A DNA stretch of 64,000 bases from Heterodera schachtii (taxonomy: Eukaryota > Nematoda > Chromadorea > Rhabditida > Heteroderidae). Made by a program: the position numbers and the translations under genes. Position 1 is the stretch's first letter. Each line of letters starts with the position of its first letter. This document shows, one piece after another, positions 21,328-32,258 of this stretch. The notes under the pieces were generated by a model. It saw only the letters and a list, made by a program, of their open reading frames with translations, was not told where the DNA came from and did not search any database. The DNA lies in NCBI GenBank assembly GCA_023374025.1, contig SIJG01000008.1:1046215-1110214 (forward strand). The letters run 5' to 3'.

Positions 21328-24055
21328 TCAAGCGATGGTTTTCAAATGGATACTGTGCTTTGTGAGTACGGCCCATTTCTCAACGGGCGATTCGGCGGAT
21401 TGTCGCGCGAACAAAAGTTTGAATCGTTTTGCTAAAAAAAACAAATTTATTATCAATTTAAATATAATATTTTACCAGTTTTTTTAATGTCGTTGACCAA
21501 AATAATTTGGTAATTTTTTATGACGCAAATTGTGACAATCGGATTGAGGGCGGAGGGCAAAAACATCGGAATGATGGGAGAGCAAATTGAAATATTGGAG
21601 CCAATTCACTTTGTGGGTATTAATTTTGAGCAAAATGAGACACAAAAGGAACACAATTGACAAATAAATGAACAATGGCATCGATGCCTAATGAATGGGG
21701 GAAAAAGTCAAAGAAAATATTAATTTTTTAATTGGGGGGGGGGGGGGTAATTAGCAAATTTATTGACCAAATTTGGCATTAAAACTATTTATAATTACAT
21801 TTTGGATTTTAATTTGAAAATAAACAAAAGAAACTGCAATTGGTTCTCTCACCTGAACCACAAGGCTTCGCGAAATTTGTTTGTTCATTTCAATCATTTT
21901 GATGGCAATTGATGAGGTCGACCTTAATTATGGTAATTATTGCAAATTGGTTTTTGAACATTTGTTGCAACTGTTACATGTTTTTGGCTTGCTTCTTCAG
22001 GAAATTGTCAATGAGAAGTGCCAAAGTGACCATGACAATGTAGGCGATTGTGCACATAATGATGATGTAATATAAGCCCATGGTCATTTTCAAGTCCTAA
22101 AACATTAATTAACATCAATTAACATTAATTCATTATAAATTAATAAGGTCAGTGTGTACCTTCAAAGTGTATCCGGTGAGAGGGACCCGATCGGAAATGT
22201 TCAGGCCGAGAATGTCGGCGGTCGATTGGTCGTCGAGAAATCGGCTGCTGCCGGCAGGCATAAAGTAGCAGAAAAACAAATTGACGCAATAAACGAGCGG
22301 AAAGATTAGAATAGCCAAGAAGAGAAGAAAGTAAGCGCAGGGGGAAATCTTTTTGCCCCTAAATTTAAAATTAATTACCTAATTAAAAGAATTTCGAATT
22401 TGAAGCACCCACCAATTCAGCAACAGATAACGGTAGATGAACTGAGACACATAGCCAAACAGCGAAACGTAGACGAGGAAAATCCAAGCAATTGCGCCGA
22501 GCAAACACCAATTCTGATGCTCGGGGCCATCGAAGGTGACCAGGCCGTCCAGGAGCACTTCATTCTCACCTTTGGCCGTAGTGAAAGTGTACTGTAAAAT
22601 TAAAATTAATGAAAGAAATGAGTCATCATTTTGAAAAGACAAATAAATAAATAAATGCCTTTTGGAAGAGCAAAGTCATTGTGAGCAAGGCGAGGTCGGT
22701 GAAACAGGTTTGCAGCAAAATCTGATGAAAGACAGGGGGAAAAATAATTAATAATTTCATATTTGATAATTAACCAAAATCACACATTGCTGTAATTTCG
22801 GGTGCTATGACGAAGCCAAAAAAGTATGAGTGTGGGCGAAGCTAAAAAAGTATGAGTGTGGGCGAAGCTAAAAAAGTATGAGTGTGGGCGAAGCTAAAAA
22901 AGTATGAGTGTGGGCGAAGCTAAAAAAGTATGAGTGATGGGTGATCGGAAGGGGCGGGTCATTTCAGTACCGAATAAATGTTTTAATTAATATAATTATT
23001 TTAATCATATAATTGAATAAGAGCTAATAATAAAATTATATTTGACTATATTTTAAGTTTACACGACCACAAAAGACACGACCATAGAATAATTTGACAA
23101 ATTTAAGACACCGTAACTTTTTCAAGAAGCATCCTAATTAAACATTCTTGATATCATTTGATAGCTCTAAGTGTCCTCTATTTGTCTTTAAATTTCAAAA
23201 AATTTCGTTGTGTTTCAAAGAAGTTGTGGTCAAAAAGGTTTATTATGAAATTTACAAGCCACAACTTTTTTGAAACACAACCAAATTTTTTGAAATCTTA
23301 AAAGCAAATAGAGGACACTTAGCGCTATCAAAAGACACCAAGATTATTTAATTTCAATGCTTTTGAAAAAGTTATGGTGCTGATCATAAATTTATCATTT
23401 TTAAGGTGATCAAATATTCAACCAAGTATAACTTTCTATGTACAAATCGTAAACCCATCATTCCTAAAGCAATTCGGTAGCAAATTTTGTGCTCTTGCCA
23501 ATAGGCTTGTCCATTTTCTCTAGAAAAATTTCCCGGTCCCCTAGGGATTTCGAAAATTTCCCCGATTTTCAGTGTATTTTGACTTTTCTGATAACCATGA
23601 AAGAGTGATCTGATCAAGTTGGTGTAAGAAACTTTTTTGATCAGCACCAACAGTTATGCAAGCATGAATTATTTCAAATCTTTTAATGAACTATAAGATA
23701 GTTTTTAGGTTTTTTGGTGCACTGTTTTTTCTCATAAAAATGTAATTGGTTTGGGAAATATTAAATAATAAACCGAAATTATAATTATGGTCCACAAATC
23801 TAATAAATAGATTAATTATAATAATATTATTAATTTATTTATTTATTTATTCCGTACTGAAATGACCCGCCCCTTTCGATCACCCATCACTCATACTTTT
23901 TTAGCTTCGCCCACACTCATACTTTTTTAGCTTCGCCCACACTCATACTTTTTTAGCTTCGGCTCACCACGGTAATTTCGCATTGATTTGGGTGTGTGCC
24001 GAACAATCAGACGGATCATTAGGCCATTCATTAGCACACCAAAGCAAAAAGTTAC
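21328..24055 (-). pseudogene. Serpentine GPCR pseudogene (chemoreceptor type), transposon-split
   Basis: Minus-strand exons: 23972-24055, 22786-22791 (the same exon, split by an element), 22659-22721, 22413-22591, 22160-22358, 21923-22096, 21476-21687, 21328-21431. TM1 (FCFGVLMNGLMIRLIV...TPKSMRNY), TM2 (ILLQTCFTDLALL), TM4 (GAIAWIFLVYVSLFGYVSQF), TM5 (PCAYFLLFLAILIFPLVY), TM6 and TM7 (FLPSALNPIVTICVIKNY) are recognisable. Lesions: a 1.17-kb element inside the TM1-TM2 exon; an in-frame TAA at 21974-21976 inside KNM*QLQQMF; one extra base at 21606 between TM6 and TM7; and a TAG before residue Val of TM1 that may instead be an acceptor. A repeat starting near 24099 truncates the 5' end. The TM2 exon ends in a GC donor (AAG|GCATTT). 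Confidence 0.8.
22801..23971. mobile_element. Transposable element with long inverted ends of tandem 26-bp repeats
   Basis: Flanked by GTAATTTCG at 22792-22800 and 23972-23980 (8-9 bp duplication, hAT-like). Each end carries tandem copies of gtatgagtgtgggcgaagctaaaaaa (about five left, three right), then a shared inverted segment gtgatcg(g)aaaggggcgggtcatttcagta. The centre has mirrored 'gtcctctatttg' / 'gaggacacttag' blocks and no transposase. It interrupts a GPCR exon. Confidence 0.85.
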
Positions 24056-24098
24056 CTATTTGGTCAGTTGCATTATCCAATGAACAGTTGACAGAGCC

Positions 24099-24681
24099 AT
24101 TAATTTCAATACAAATGATACAATTAGTCCTTAAACGAATATAAATAAATTCAAAAAATTCATTCGGATTTAAAAAGACGACAAAAAGTGTTCAGAAGAT
24201 CATTGGGCACAAAAACCCAAAAATTAAATGATGAAAATGCTAATGATAATTGTTGGGGCTATGCATAATGATTGGGTAGAAGGCAAGGGCGTAGCCAGAC
24301 ACTTGGTTTCGGAGGAGGCTGAAGTCAAAAATTCGATTTTTAGGAGTGTATTTTTCTTTTTTCAGTCGATTTTTAGGGGTGTATTTTTCGTTTTTTGAAA
24401 TCACGAATTATGGGGTGTATTTTACAAAATTTTTCGCCGTTTTCGCCAAAAAATTAAAATTTTTTGTCATTTTGGCCTCCATTTTTCAAAAATATGGTAA
24501 AATGGGGGTCCGGCGCTGCCGATAGGCGCCGCCGGGAAAATTTTTGAGTATTTTAGTGCAATTTTGTTAAGAAAATTGCTTATAATTTCAAAAAATTTAC
24601 TGAAAATTTTTTACTTTTTGGGCTTCGGGGGGGGGGGGGGCTTTAGCCCCCTCAGCCCCCCCCCCCCTGCCTACGCCCTTG
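24099..24681. mobile_element. hAT-like element, copy 1, with duplicated left flank
   Basis: The element proper is 24284-24681, with ends CAAGGGCGTAGCCAG and CCTGCCTACGCCCTTG. The 183 bases to its left (24099-24283) are repeated next to copy 2 at 29310-29495. Here the left flank is GTAGAAGG but the right flank is not, so this copy arrived by segmental duplication or was later rearranged. Confidence 0.75.
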
Positions 24682-24689
24682 GTTTGGGT

Positions 24690-25470
24690 TTTCCTCATCG
24701 GTACTCAAATGTAAGCTAATATTTTAGTATAAAAATGCCATTATTTCTTCCCCTCCTCCTCATTCCCTTCATTCTCTCATTCATTCATTCTCCCTTATTT
24801 TCTCCGGTCATTTTGTTGCTGCAAATGCCTTCAAAGAGTACTAGGCTTACAATTTGCTTCATTGAATTTAAAATAAAACTTCACTTTTGGCTTCACTCGC
24901 TTTGATGCTTTTCCCACCCTTTCCATTCATTCAATTCATTTCCCCAATTCTTTTTTTCAGTCGGTGTGCCAGGACTTTTGTGTTGGTCGGCTGTTATGTG
25001 CTGCGTGGATTGCTTACTGCACCGTATGTTGTCTTAGACGGCGACTTCGACGAAGGGTGAACAATTTCATTTTATTCAGGCTTTTTGAGTCCAACCAACT
25101 TTTTGATTAGATTTTCACTGAATTGTGGTACAAAAAATTGAGGAGATGGTTAATTGTTTTGGACTCATAGAATGCCATTGAACCCATAAAAATTAAATGG
25201 GCTTAAAGTTCAATTAAATCATCATTTTTTCAGTATTCGACGCCGCTTCCCCCGGGACAAGTGATCACTGATCAGCAACAGCAGCAGAAATGAATGAATT
25301 AATAATATTAATTGGTTGATTGATTGATGCGATTATGTGACCCAAAATGATGTTGGCACTATGCCATTTCAATATTATGTATATAATTTGTCTGTGTATA
25401 TATGACCTTTTCTTGCTCACAAATTCGTCCATTTCCATTGTATTTGATGTGCATGTGTAAAATTCATTGT
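24690..25470 (+). pseudogene. Truncated paralogue of the downstream F-box-like gene
   Basis: Promoter-like and 5' sequence (cctcatcggtactcaaatgtaagc..., gtataaaaatg, ttgctgcaaatgcct) closely match 26485-26620. The exon after ttttttcag (tcggtgtgccaggacttttg...) matches 26817 onward, but it jumps straight to the last residues (GACGGCGACTTCGACGAAGG), skipping about 1.2 kb that 26959-28020 still has. The final exon (attcgacgccgcttcccccggg) is frame-shifted against the intact copy. The 3' trailer also matches. It is an internally deleted, non-functional copy. Confidence 0.75.
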
Positions 25471-25482
25471 CATACCTAATCA

Positions 25483-25877
25483 GGCGCTACTTAAAAGAAG
25501 GACCTTTTTGAATTTTATCAAAAACAATAGGGGGGACCCTTTTGGCTTGCAAAAAATTTTTGTGATAAAAAAGCGTTAAAATTTGTTCTCCGGGGTTTTA
25601 AGGGTCGCTGATCACGAATTTGACATTTATTTTGAACAATTTCGAGTCCCTAACCCGAACAAAAACCGAAATTTGAATTTTTCGATATGATTTTTCTGTT
25701 TAAATTGAGGTCAGGAAAAGGAAATTGATCAAAATAGTTGACAGATTCGTGATCGGGAATCCCAAAAAAACAGTTGAATTAAATTTCATGAATATACTTT
25801 AAAAAATTTTGCAAACCAAAAGGATCCCCCCTTTTGTTTTGATAAAATTCAAAAAGGTCATTATTTTAAGTAGCGCC
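25483..25877. mobile_element. MITE with GGCGCTAC ends and 8-bp duplication
   Basis: Flanked by CCTAATCA at 25475-25482 and 25878-25885. The inverted ends (GGCGCTACTTAAAA...GACCTTTTTGAATTTTATCAAAA) extend about 40 bp, then 'ggggggac(c)ctttTgg'. It lies within the 3' trailer of the truncated F-box-like copy, so it inserted after the duplication or only in this copy. Confidence 0.85.
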
Positions 25878-26243
25878 CCTAATCATTGTTAAAAATGACT
25901 AGCGATTAAATGGATTGATTTCTGGGTTTTACAGAAAAAAAAGCGGGATTCATAAATTCTGCTCCTTCTAATGGGCTTCGCTTTCCAAGCAAGGGTATAC
26001 TGATTTCTTTTTAAACATTGGATGGATACGGCTCAAATTTTTGAGCCGGATAAATTCTGAAAAAAAGGATTTGTTTAATCCCGAAAATCGTTTCAGTTAA
26101 AATTCTCTTATCCTTTCCAGAAACTTTGTAAGTCTTTTTTTTAATTTAACATTATAAAAAGAAAACATAAGCACAAATTCTATTTCAATTCTGAATCAAC
26201 AAAAAGGATTGATCAATCATTTCTCAAATAATAATCCATTCAT

Positions 26244-26323
26244 TCATTGCGCTGATCACTGCTTGGCCCCGCGGCACTCGAGCACACAATTTCGTCACTT
26301 TTATCTCCGGGTGGAAACAATGG
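26244..26323 (-). pseudogene. Solitary terminal exon of an F-box-like family member
   Basis: On the minus strand this encodes a proline-rich tail ending GPSSDQRNE, nearly the same as the last exon of the 59231-60898 gene (GPSDQRNE). It is preceded by a ttttaatttag acceptor. No other exons of this copy are present, so it is a fragment. Confidence 0.65.
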
Positions 26324-26609
26324 CCTAAATTAAAATGCAATTTAATTGGGTAAAAATAGGAATTTGGCAATGGCAAATGCCATTGATAAATGAGCACACT
26401 TATAATTAATTAGGTAGTCGTAAATTATGATTGCAAAAACTATGAAATTAAATGTCTTTCTCTGCCTTTTATATGATTTTTTCCTCATCGGTACTCAAAT
26501 GTACGCTAATGTTTTCGTATAAAAATGTCATTGTTTCTTCTCTTCCTCCTCATTCCATTCATTCATTATTCATTCTCCCTTATTTTCTCCGGTCATTTTG
26601 TTGCTGCAA

Positions 26610-28169
26610 ATGCCTACCGAAATTCCGTACGTTTATTATTTCTTCTTCTTTTTTTCAGACGTTTTCACATTTCTTTTGAGTAACTTTTAAATTTTCCAAA
26701 ATTCACTTAATTTTGAGACTTACAATTAGCTTCATTGGATTTCAAATAAAATTACACTTTTGGTTTCCCTTGCTTTGAACTTTTCCATTCATTCACTTCC
26801 CAAATTCATTTCTCAGTTGGCGTGCCGTGCTTCTTCTGTTGATCGATTGTGCCACCATTCTTTTTTGGTTCTTTTTGGACAATGTCAAAAAACGGCGACG
26901 CCCTCGCAAAGAAATGTAAAAAATTAAGTAAAAATTCCGAAATTTCTTTAATTTTCAGCTTTATCTCTGCCGATTGTTGGCTTTCGGTGTTCGATTTCCT
27001 TACGCCTTCCCAACTTGGCCTCGAAATTGCACTGATCAGTCGTCGATTTGACCTCCGAGTGGACGAACACTTCAAGACACGCAAATGGACATTGAACAAA
27101 CAATTGATAGTCCAATGGGACATTGAAGAAAATGGCACGAAGAAAATGCAAATTGTCAAATCCGATGGAAATCCATTACCAATTCCGCTAAATCCGTTGC
27201 CGAACAAAGTGATCGGATTCAACGGACGCATTCAGATCATGTAACAAACTGATTACCTTGATTAGAATTGATTTGTGGCCATCACATTCTCTGCTTTTCA
27301 GTTATATCGATCAAAATGTCGTCGCATTTCTCCGCCGTTTTCACCATCTTTTGGGCACTTGTGCAACAACTTTGTACATTTCCACGGGCAATGATCGCAT
27401 TTTGGACTACTTTTTGCTCAACATTTGGCCAATGTTCCGCGATTCTATGCATATGATGCTTTTGAATACCATCACTTTTCGCCGTTTCCGTCAATTGGCC
27501 CCGTCAATGCTCACCAATTGTCCATCGCTTCGCACTATCGGTTTCTATGACGGCATTTTGCTCGCTTTTCCGATCGATGACAGTGCCAATGCGTCGGATG
27601 GCCAAGCAATGGCCAAATGGTTGTTCACCCCTCTTCCGAATGGTGTGCCGAAGTGGATCTCTTGCCGTATTAATTCACCGGATCAATTGTCTTCAACGAT
27701 GGAACAGCTGAATACGGTAATTAGTAATTACTCCCCTTTTAATGGGTTTTTCCATATATATTTTTATCAGTCCCATTTTTAGGCATTTTCCAATGCTTCT
27801 TCACCAGTGACTTTCCGCATTTACTTGAAATCTTCGCCCACTTTGGTTGGCTCTGTTCTGCCATTTGATCTGATCAACGAAGTGACTGGGGAACGAATGA
27901 CACTGCAATATGATGGCATAAACGATTTTGTGCTCACGCGTTGTCCAATTGGATGGGATGAGAGGAACTGGCGCAATGTGCTGCATGAATTGCTTAATCC
28001 GCTGAATCCAATTTACTTTTTGATCAGAGACGGCGGATTCGACGACGGGTGAACAATTTTAAAAAATTTCATTTTGTTTTTTTTTTCAATTAGACTTTTT
28101 GAGTCCAATCAAACAATCGTTTTTTTCAGTCTTCTCGACGCCGCTTCGCCCGGGCCGAGTGATCACTGA
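26610..28169 (+). CDS. F-box-like family protein with N-terminal hydrophobic segment
   Basis: Six exons: 26610-26626, 26817-26915, 26959-27240, 27302-27716, 27783-28048, 28130-28169; 372 residues. After a very short first exon come a hydrophobic stretch (AVLLLLIDCATILFWFFLD) and a basic patch (KKRRRPRKE). An F-box-like segment follows near residues 42-75 (DCWLSVFDFLTPSQLGLEIALISRRFD). The rest matches the large cyst-nematode family I know from Heterodera/Globodera proteins, with ASDGQAMAKWLFTPLP, a PFDL-NE-TGE block, RCPIGWDE and a C-terminal SPGPSDH. F-box proteins recruit substrates to SCF ubiquitin ligases, but no Skp1 contact can be proven here. A TATA-like gtataaaaatg lies at about 26518. 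Truncated relatives flank it. Confidence 0.8.
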
Positions 28170-28544
28170 TCAGCAACAGAAGCACAATGAATGAATTAAT
28201 TAATTAATTGATGCGATTATATGATCGAATGATGTTGGTACTATGCCATTTCAATATTGTATTGTGTATAATTTGTTTGTTTGTATGTATCTATTTGACC
28301 TTTGCCGCAAAATTCGTCCATTTCCATTGTATTTGATGTATATTGTAATTAATTCATTGTGAGTAAATGTTTATAAAAATGACTAGCGATTAAATGGATT
28401 GGATTTCCGAGTTTTACAACAACAGAAAAAAGCGGAATATTCACAAAGCAACACAATAAATGCCATGGCAAAACACACATTTGGATTGGAGCACTTAGCG
28501 ATCTCGAAAACCCTAGGAAACTTGTTTTTAGAGACAGAGATTTC

Positions 28545-29310
28545 CAAAAGTGCCGGACCGGACCGGTCTGATATTTTCAGAAGCAAACGGTTTACGGGCC
28601 CGGCCTCTCAAAAACCGGTCAAACCGGTGAAACCGGATTTTCAAATTGCCGGGCCCGGAACCGGTTTCCGGTTTGGTAAAAATTTAAATTCTCACATGTA
28701 TTTCAACCCCAAAATCAACAAAAATCGTGCCAAGTGTTAATTTCAACTCTATTTAACTTCAGTCGTCAAAATGACCTCTTCAATTATAAATTTTAAAAAT
28801 TTTCAAAAAAAAATTTGAATTTTTTTAAAGAATAAAATTTTTTGAAAATTTTTTTGCGATAATTCATCACAAATTGAAAAATCGTTAAAAAAATTTTCTT
28901 ATATATTTGGAAATTTTTTTAAATTTCTGTTTGAAATTAAAAAAAAAATTTAGAGGGAAATGACAGAGGAGATAAATGAAGTGGTGCCTATCAGATAGCA
29001 ACACCGGGAGCTTAATTTGGATGCCTCAAGAAAAAGTTATGGTGCACTAAAGTTTCAAAAAAATTTTGTGGTTGTGTGAAATAAAAAATTCAACCGAAAA
29101 ATTCAAAAAAAAAAAAATTGATAACATTATGCCAGAGGGATTTTTTCAAAGGAAAATGAACAAAAATGAAGAATTTTTGGCTTTATCATAAACCGGTAAA
29201 AACTGGTCCAAAATGCCGGTTTCCGGACCGGTTTGGCATTTTCAAAATGACCGGTTTCCGGGCCCGGCCTCTGAAAAACCGGTCAAACCGGAAAACCGGT
29301 CAAGCCGGAA
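28545..29310. repeat. ACCGGT-rich degenerate repeat element
   Basis: Both ends carry many accggt/ccggtttccgg and gggcccggcctct(c/g)aaaaaccggtcaaaccgg motifs around an AT-rich centre. The ends are largely self-complementary, so it looks like an old inverted-repeat element. A small open frame at 28399-28740 reads across it and is not believable. Confidence 0.55.
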
Positions 29311-29495
29311 ATTAATTTCAATACAAATGATACAATTAGTCCTTAAACGAATATAAATAAATTCAAAAAATTCATTCGGATTTAAAAAGACGACAAAAAG
29401 TGTTCAGAAGATCATTGGGCACAAAAACCCAAAAATTAAATGATGAAAATGCTAATGATAATTGTTGGGGCTATGCATAATGATTGGGTAGAAGG

Positions 29496-30542
29496 CAAGG
29501 GCGTAGCCAGACACTTGGTTTCGGAGGAGGCTGAAGTCAAAAATTCGATTTTTAGGAGTGTATTTTTCTTTTTTCAGTCGATTTTTAGGGGTGTATTTTT
29601 CGTTTTTTGAAATCACGAATTATGGGGTGTATTTTACAAAATTTTTCGCCGTTTTCGCCAAAAAATTAAAATTTTTTGTCATTTTGGCCTCCATTTTTCA
29701 AAAATATGGTAAAATGGGGGTCCGGCGCTGCCGATAGGCGCCGCCGGGAAAATTTTTGAGTATTTTAGTGCAATTTTGTTAAGAAAATTGCTTATAATTT
29801 CAAAAAATTTACTGAAAATTTTTTACTTTTTGGGCTTCGGGGGGGGGGGGGGGGGGCTTTAGCCCAGGGTGCCGATCTGTTCTTATTTATAAGAAATGTT
29901 CTGATTTGGAGAGTCCAAATCTTACAAAATAAAAATGTTCTTATTTGTAAGAAATGTACTGATTTCGGGCTATTGTTCTTATTTTGTTCTTATTTCTGAA
30001 AATTCTTCAGAAAATTTGTAATTTTATGGCTTAATGTCATTTAGATTTTAAAATTTTCCACGGCGGTGCCTAACGGCACCGCCGAACCCCAAAAATAGTT
30101 TGTTTTCTTAAAAATTGGCTCAGAATCACAAAATTTGGACAATTTTTGGACAAAATCTGTTAACAAATATGCTCAAAAATTTTCCGGCGACGCCTATCGG
30201 CACCGCCGGCCTTCCGGCCCGCTTGTTCCCCAAAAATTTGAAAAATGCACCGCAAAAAAATTCGTAAAAATCTGATTTTTTGTTCCGGATGCACTGAAAT
30301 TTATGATGTGCCTATTTCCTCCCCAAAATTGTTAAAACAAATAATGGGAGACTAAAATATAGTATTTAATACATTTTTGATCGAAAAAATTTAAAAAATA
30401 ACTGATTTGAAGCAATTTGCAAAATGTTCTTATTTTTGACCCTAAAATCTTATTTTTTGTCCTTGATGTTCTTATTTTGAAAAATATCCGATCGGCACCC
30501 TGCTTTAGCCCCCTCAGCCCCCCCCCCCTGCCTACGCCCTTG
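29496..30542. mobile_element. hAT-like element, copy 2, with 8-bp duplication
   Basis: Flanked on both sides by GTAGAAGG (29488-29495 and 30543-30550). The ends are CAAGGGCGTAGCCAG and CTACGCCCTTG. Without its nested insert it matches copy 1 (24284-24681) almost base for base. Confidence 0.9.
29865..30502. mobile_element. Nested hAT-like element
   Basis: Inserted in copy 2 with a CTTTAGCC duplication at 29857-29864 and 30503-30510. The ends are CAGGGTGCCGATC and GATCGGCACCCTG. The 638-bp interior repeats 'ttcttattt' motifs and has no transposase. Confidence 0.9.
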
Positions 30543-30560
30543 GTAGAAGGGTGAGGGACG

Positions 30561-30716
30561 TAGCGGACCAAAATTATTTTTCCCCATAATTTTTTTCGTA
30601 GTCAACCCAATACAAATATCTTGGCATCATTCGAGACCCTAATTATTCTCTATTAGCTTGCAATTAAAAAAAATCTATCAAAAGAGTTATGGGTCAAAAA
30701 AAAATTTGGTCCGCTA
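30561..30716. mobile_element. Short MITE with TAGCGGACCAAA ends
   Basis: 156 bp with inverted ends tagcggaccaaaattattttt and, reversed, tagcggaccaaattttttttt. A possible 3-bp ACG duplication lies on each side. Confidence 0.55.
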
Positions 30717-32258
30717 ACGGCCGGTCCGCTGGTGCCATAGAAAATTACGTCAGCTGAACGGAAAATGAGCATAGGGTGCCATTAATGGCAATTATTGTAA
30801 TAGCAGGTAATCCAAAAAAGAATCGCAAGGCAAAAGTGGCAATTATTACACATTTTGATTGGAGTCAATTAAATAATGAGGCGTAAAATACGACCAAAGA
30901 GAGATTAAATAAGCTTAATTGTGATTTTTATGGTTTAATTTGGAACTGAGGCCAATGTACGGTAATAAACAAAAGTCAAATTGAATGGAATTTCATAAAT
31001 TCAGAATACAATAGTATAAGAAATACATTAAGCAATAAAAAACACACAAAAAAAATTTTTTATTTAAAATTATCAAACAAAAAGTGGTAAAAATCATTCG
31101 AATGAAATGCCACAAAACTATCATCAGAAATAGCCAATTCAACTAAACACTCAAAACAGGGTTTTTTTATTGGCATTATATGTTTTAAATGATGAAAAAG
31201 TACAAATGTTTTACATCATCACCAGAAATGTAACGGAGAGTCTTTCCCGCCGAGGACAGAACATAAAGCAATGTTTTCTTAAGAAAGGCATTGGCAAAAT
31301 AAACCTTTGACTCACCAAAAGATGTCCTTGAAAATGATATTTCTTAATTTGATATAATAATCTTTAAATTCAATAATTTGTAATCAACGAAAGCCCTTCA
31401 CAAGCTCTATTAGCCTTACAAAAAACAAAAAAAATTTTAGCGCATAAAAAAAGTTATTAAGAAAAAACTTCCAAAATTTTGGTTTTTTTGTAATTTCATG
31501 TTATAACTTTTTTGGTAATTGTCTAATCGCGAAACAATAGCTTAGAAATAGCTTCTAAACACGTTAAGCTTTCGAATGACACCAAGAATGTTAAATTTTG
31601 TTAACAATAAAAAAAGTTATAGTCCGAACACTTGGGCTGGCGCCAAAACGTCGGCGCCAAAACGACCCCGACCCTAGGAAGTCGGCACTCGCTTTCTGAA
31701 TTTTTGCTTTTTTCAAAATTTTTAGGCGCCTAATTACTTTTCAATTAGGAAAGTTACATTAAAATGATTAAATGAAAATGTAAATAAAATTGTTGTCTTC
31801 TTATTGGCGGAAGAATAATAAAATGAAAAGCATATTTTTTTTTTACCTTTTTCCTCATTTTATTTCTTTTCTTCAATTTGTGCCATTCTCCCTCAAATTC
31901 CAAGTCACCATTTTCATTATAATACTGATATGGCTTATTTTGTTACTTTTGAATAAAATGTTGCCATTTTACACCCCTAAATTTGATGCATTTTCGTGTC
32001 TATTTCCATTTTTAGTGCCTATTTTATGAATTTTTAAACCCTAAAGCCTACCTATTTTGACAATTTTTAGAGCCTAAAAATATAAGCCTAGTGATAACAT
32101 TGACACATTTATTTTAGAAAAAGGGTGAAATGAGAGATAATATGTAAGAATAAAAATTTGTTTCTGTTCTTGTTCTGCATTTTTTGCCTCGCGTCACGCT
32201 CACTCGGCCCGCGCTTAGTTGGCAGCGCCCATTTCCCCACCACCAAAACGGGGCTTAA
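30717..32258. other. Intergenic, repeat-rich
   Basis: Holds a diverged palindromic repeat at 31380-31630 (agctctattagc..., gaatgacaccaagaatgttaaattttgttaacaa...gttatagtcc) related to 50340-50550, and a 'cacctatttt'-type repeat at 31970-32090. Open frame 31790-32029 is AT-driven. No gene seen. Confidence 0.5.

Noticed and set aside
22801..22940. Tandem 26-bp repeats as a free microsatellite
   Set aside because: The same repeats in opposite orientation at 23880-23965 and the flanking duplication show they are the ends of one transposable element.
28399..28740. Plus-strand 113-codon frame
   Set aside because: Its second half lies in the ACCGGT-rich repeat; the first half is trailer sequence of the F-box-like gene.
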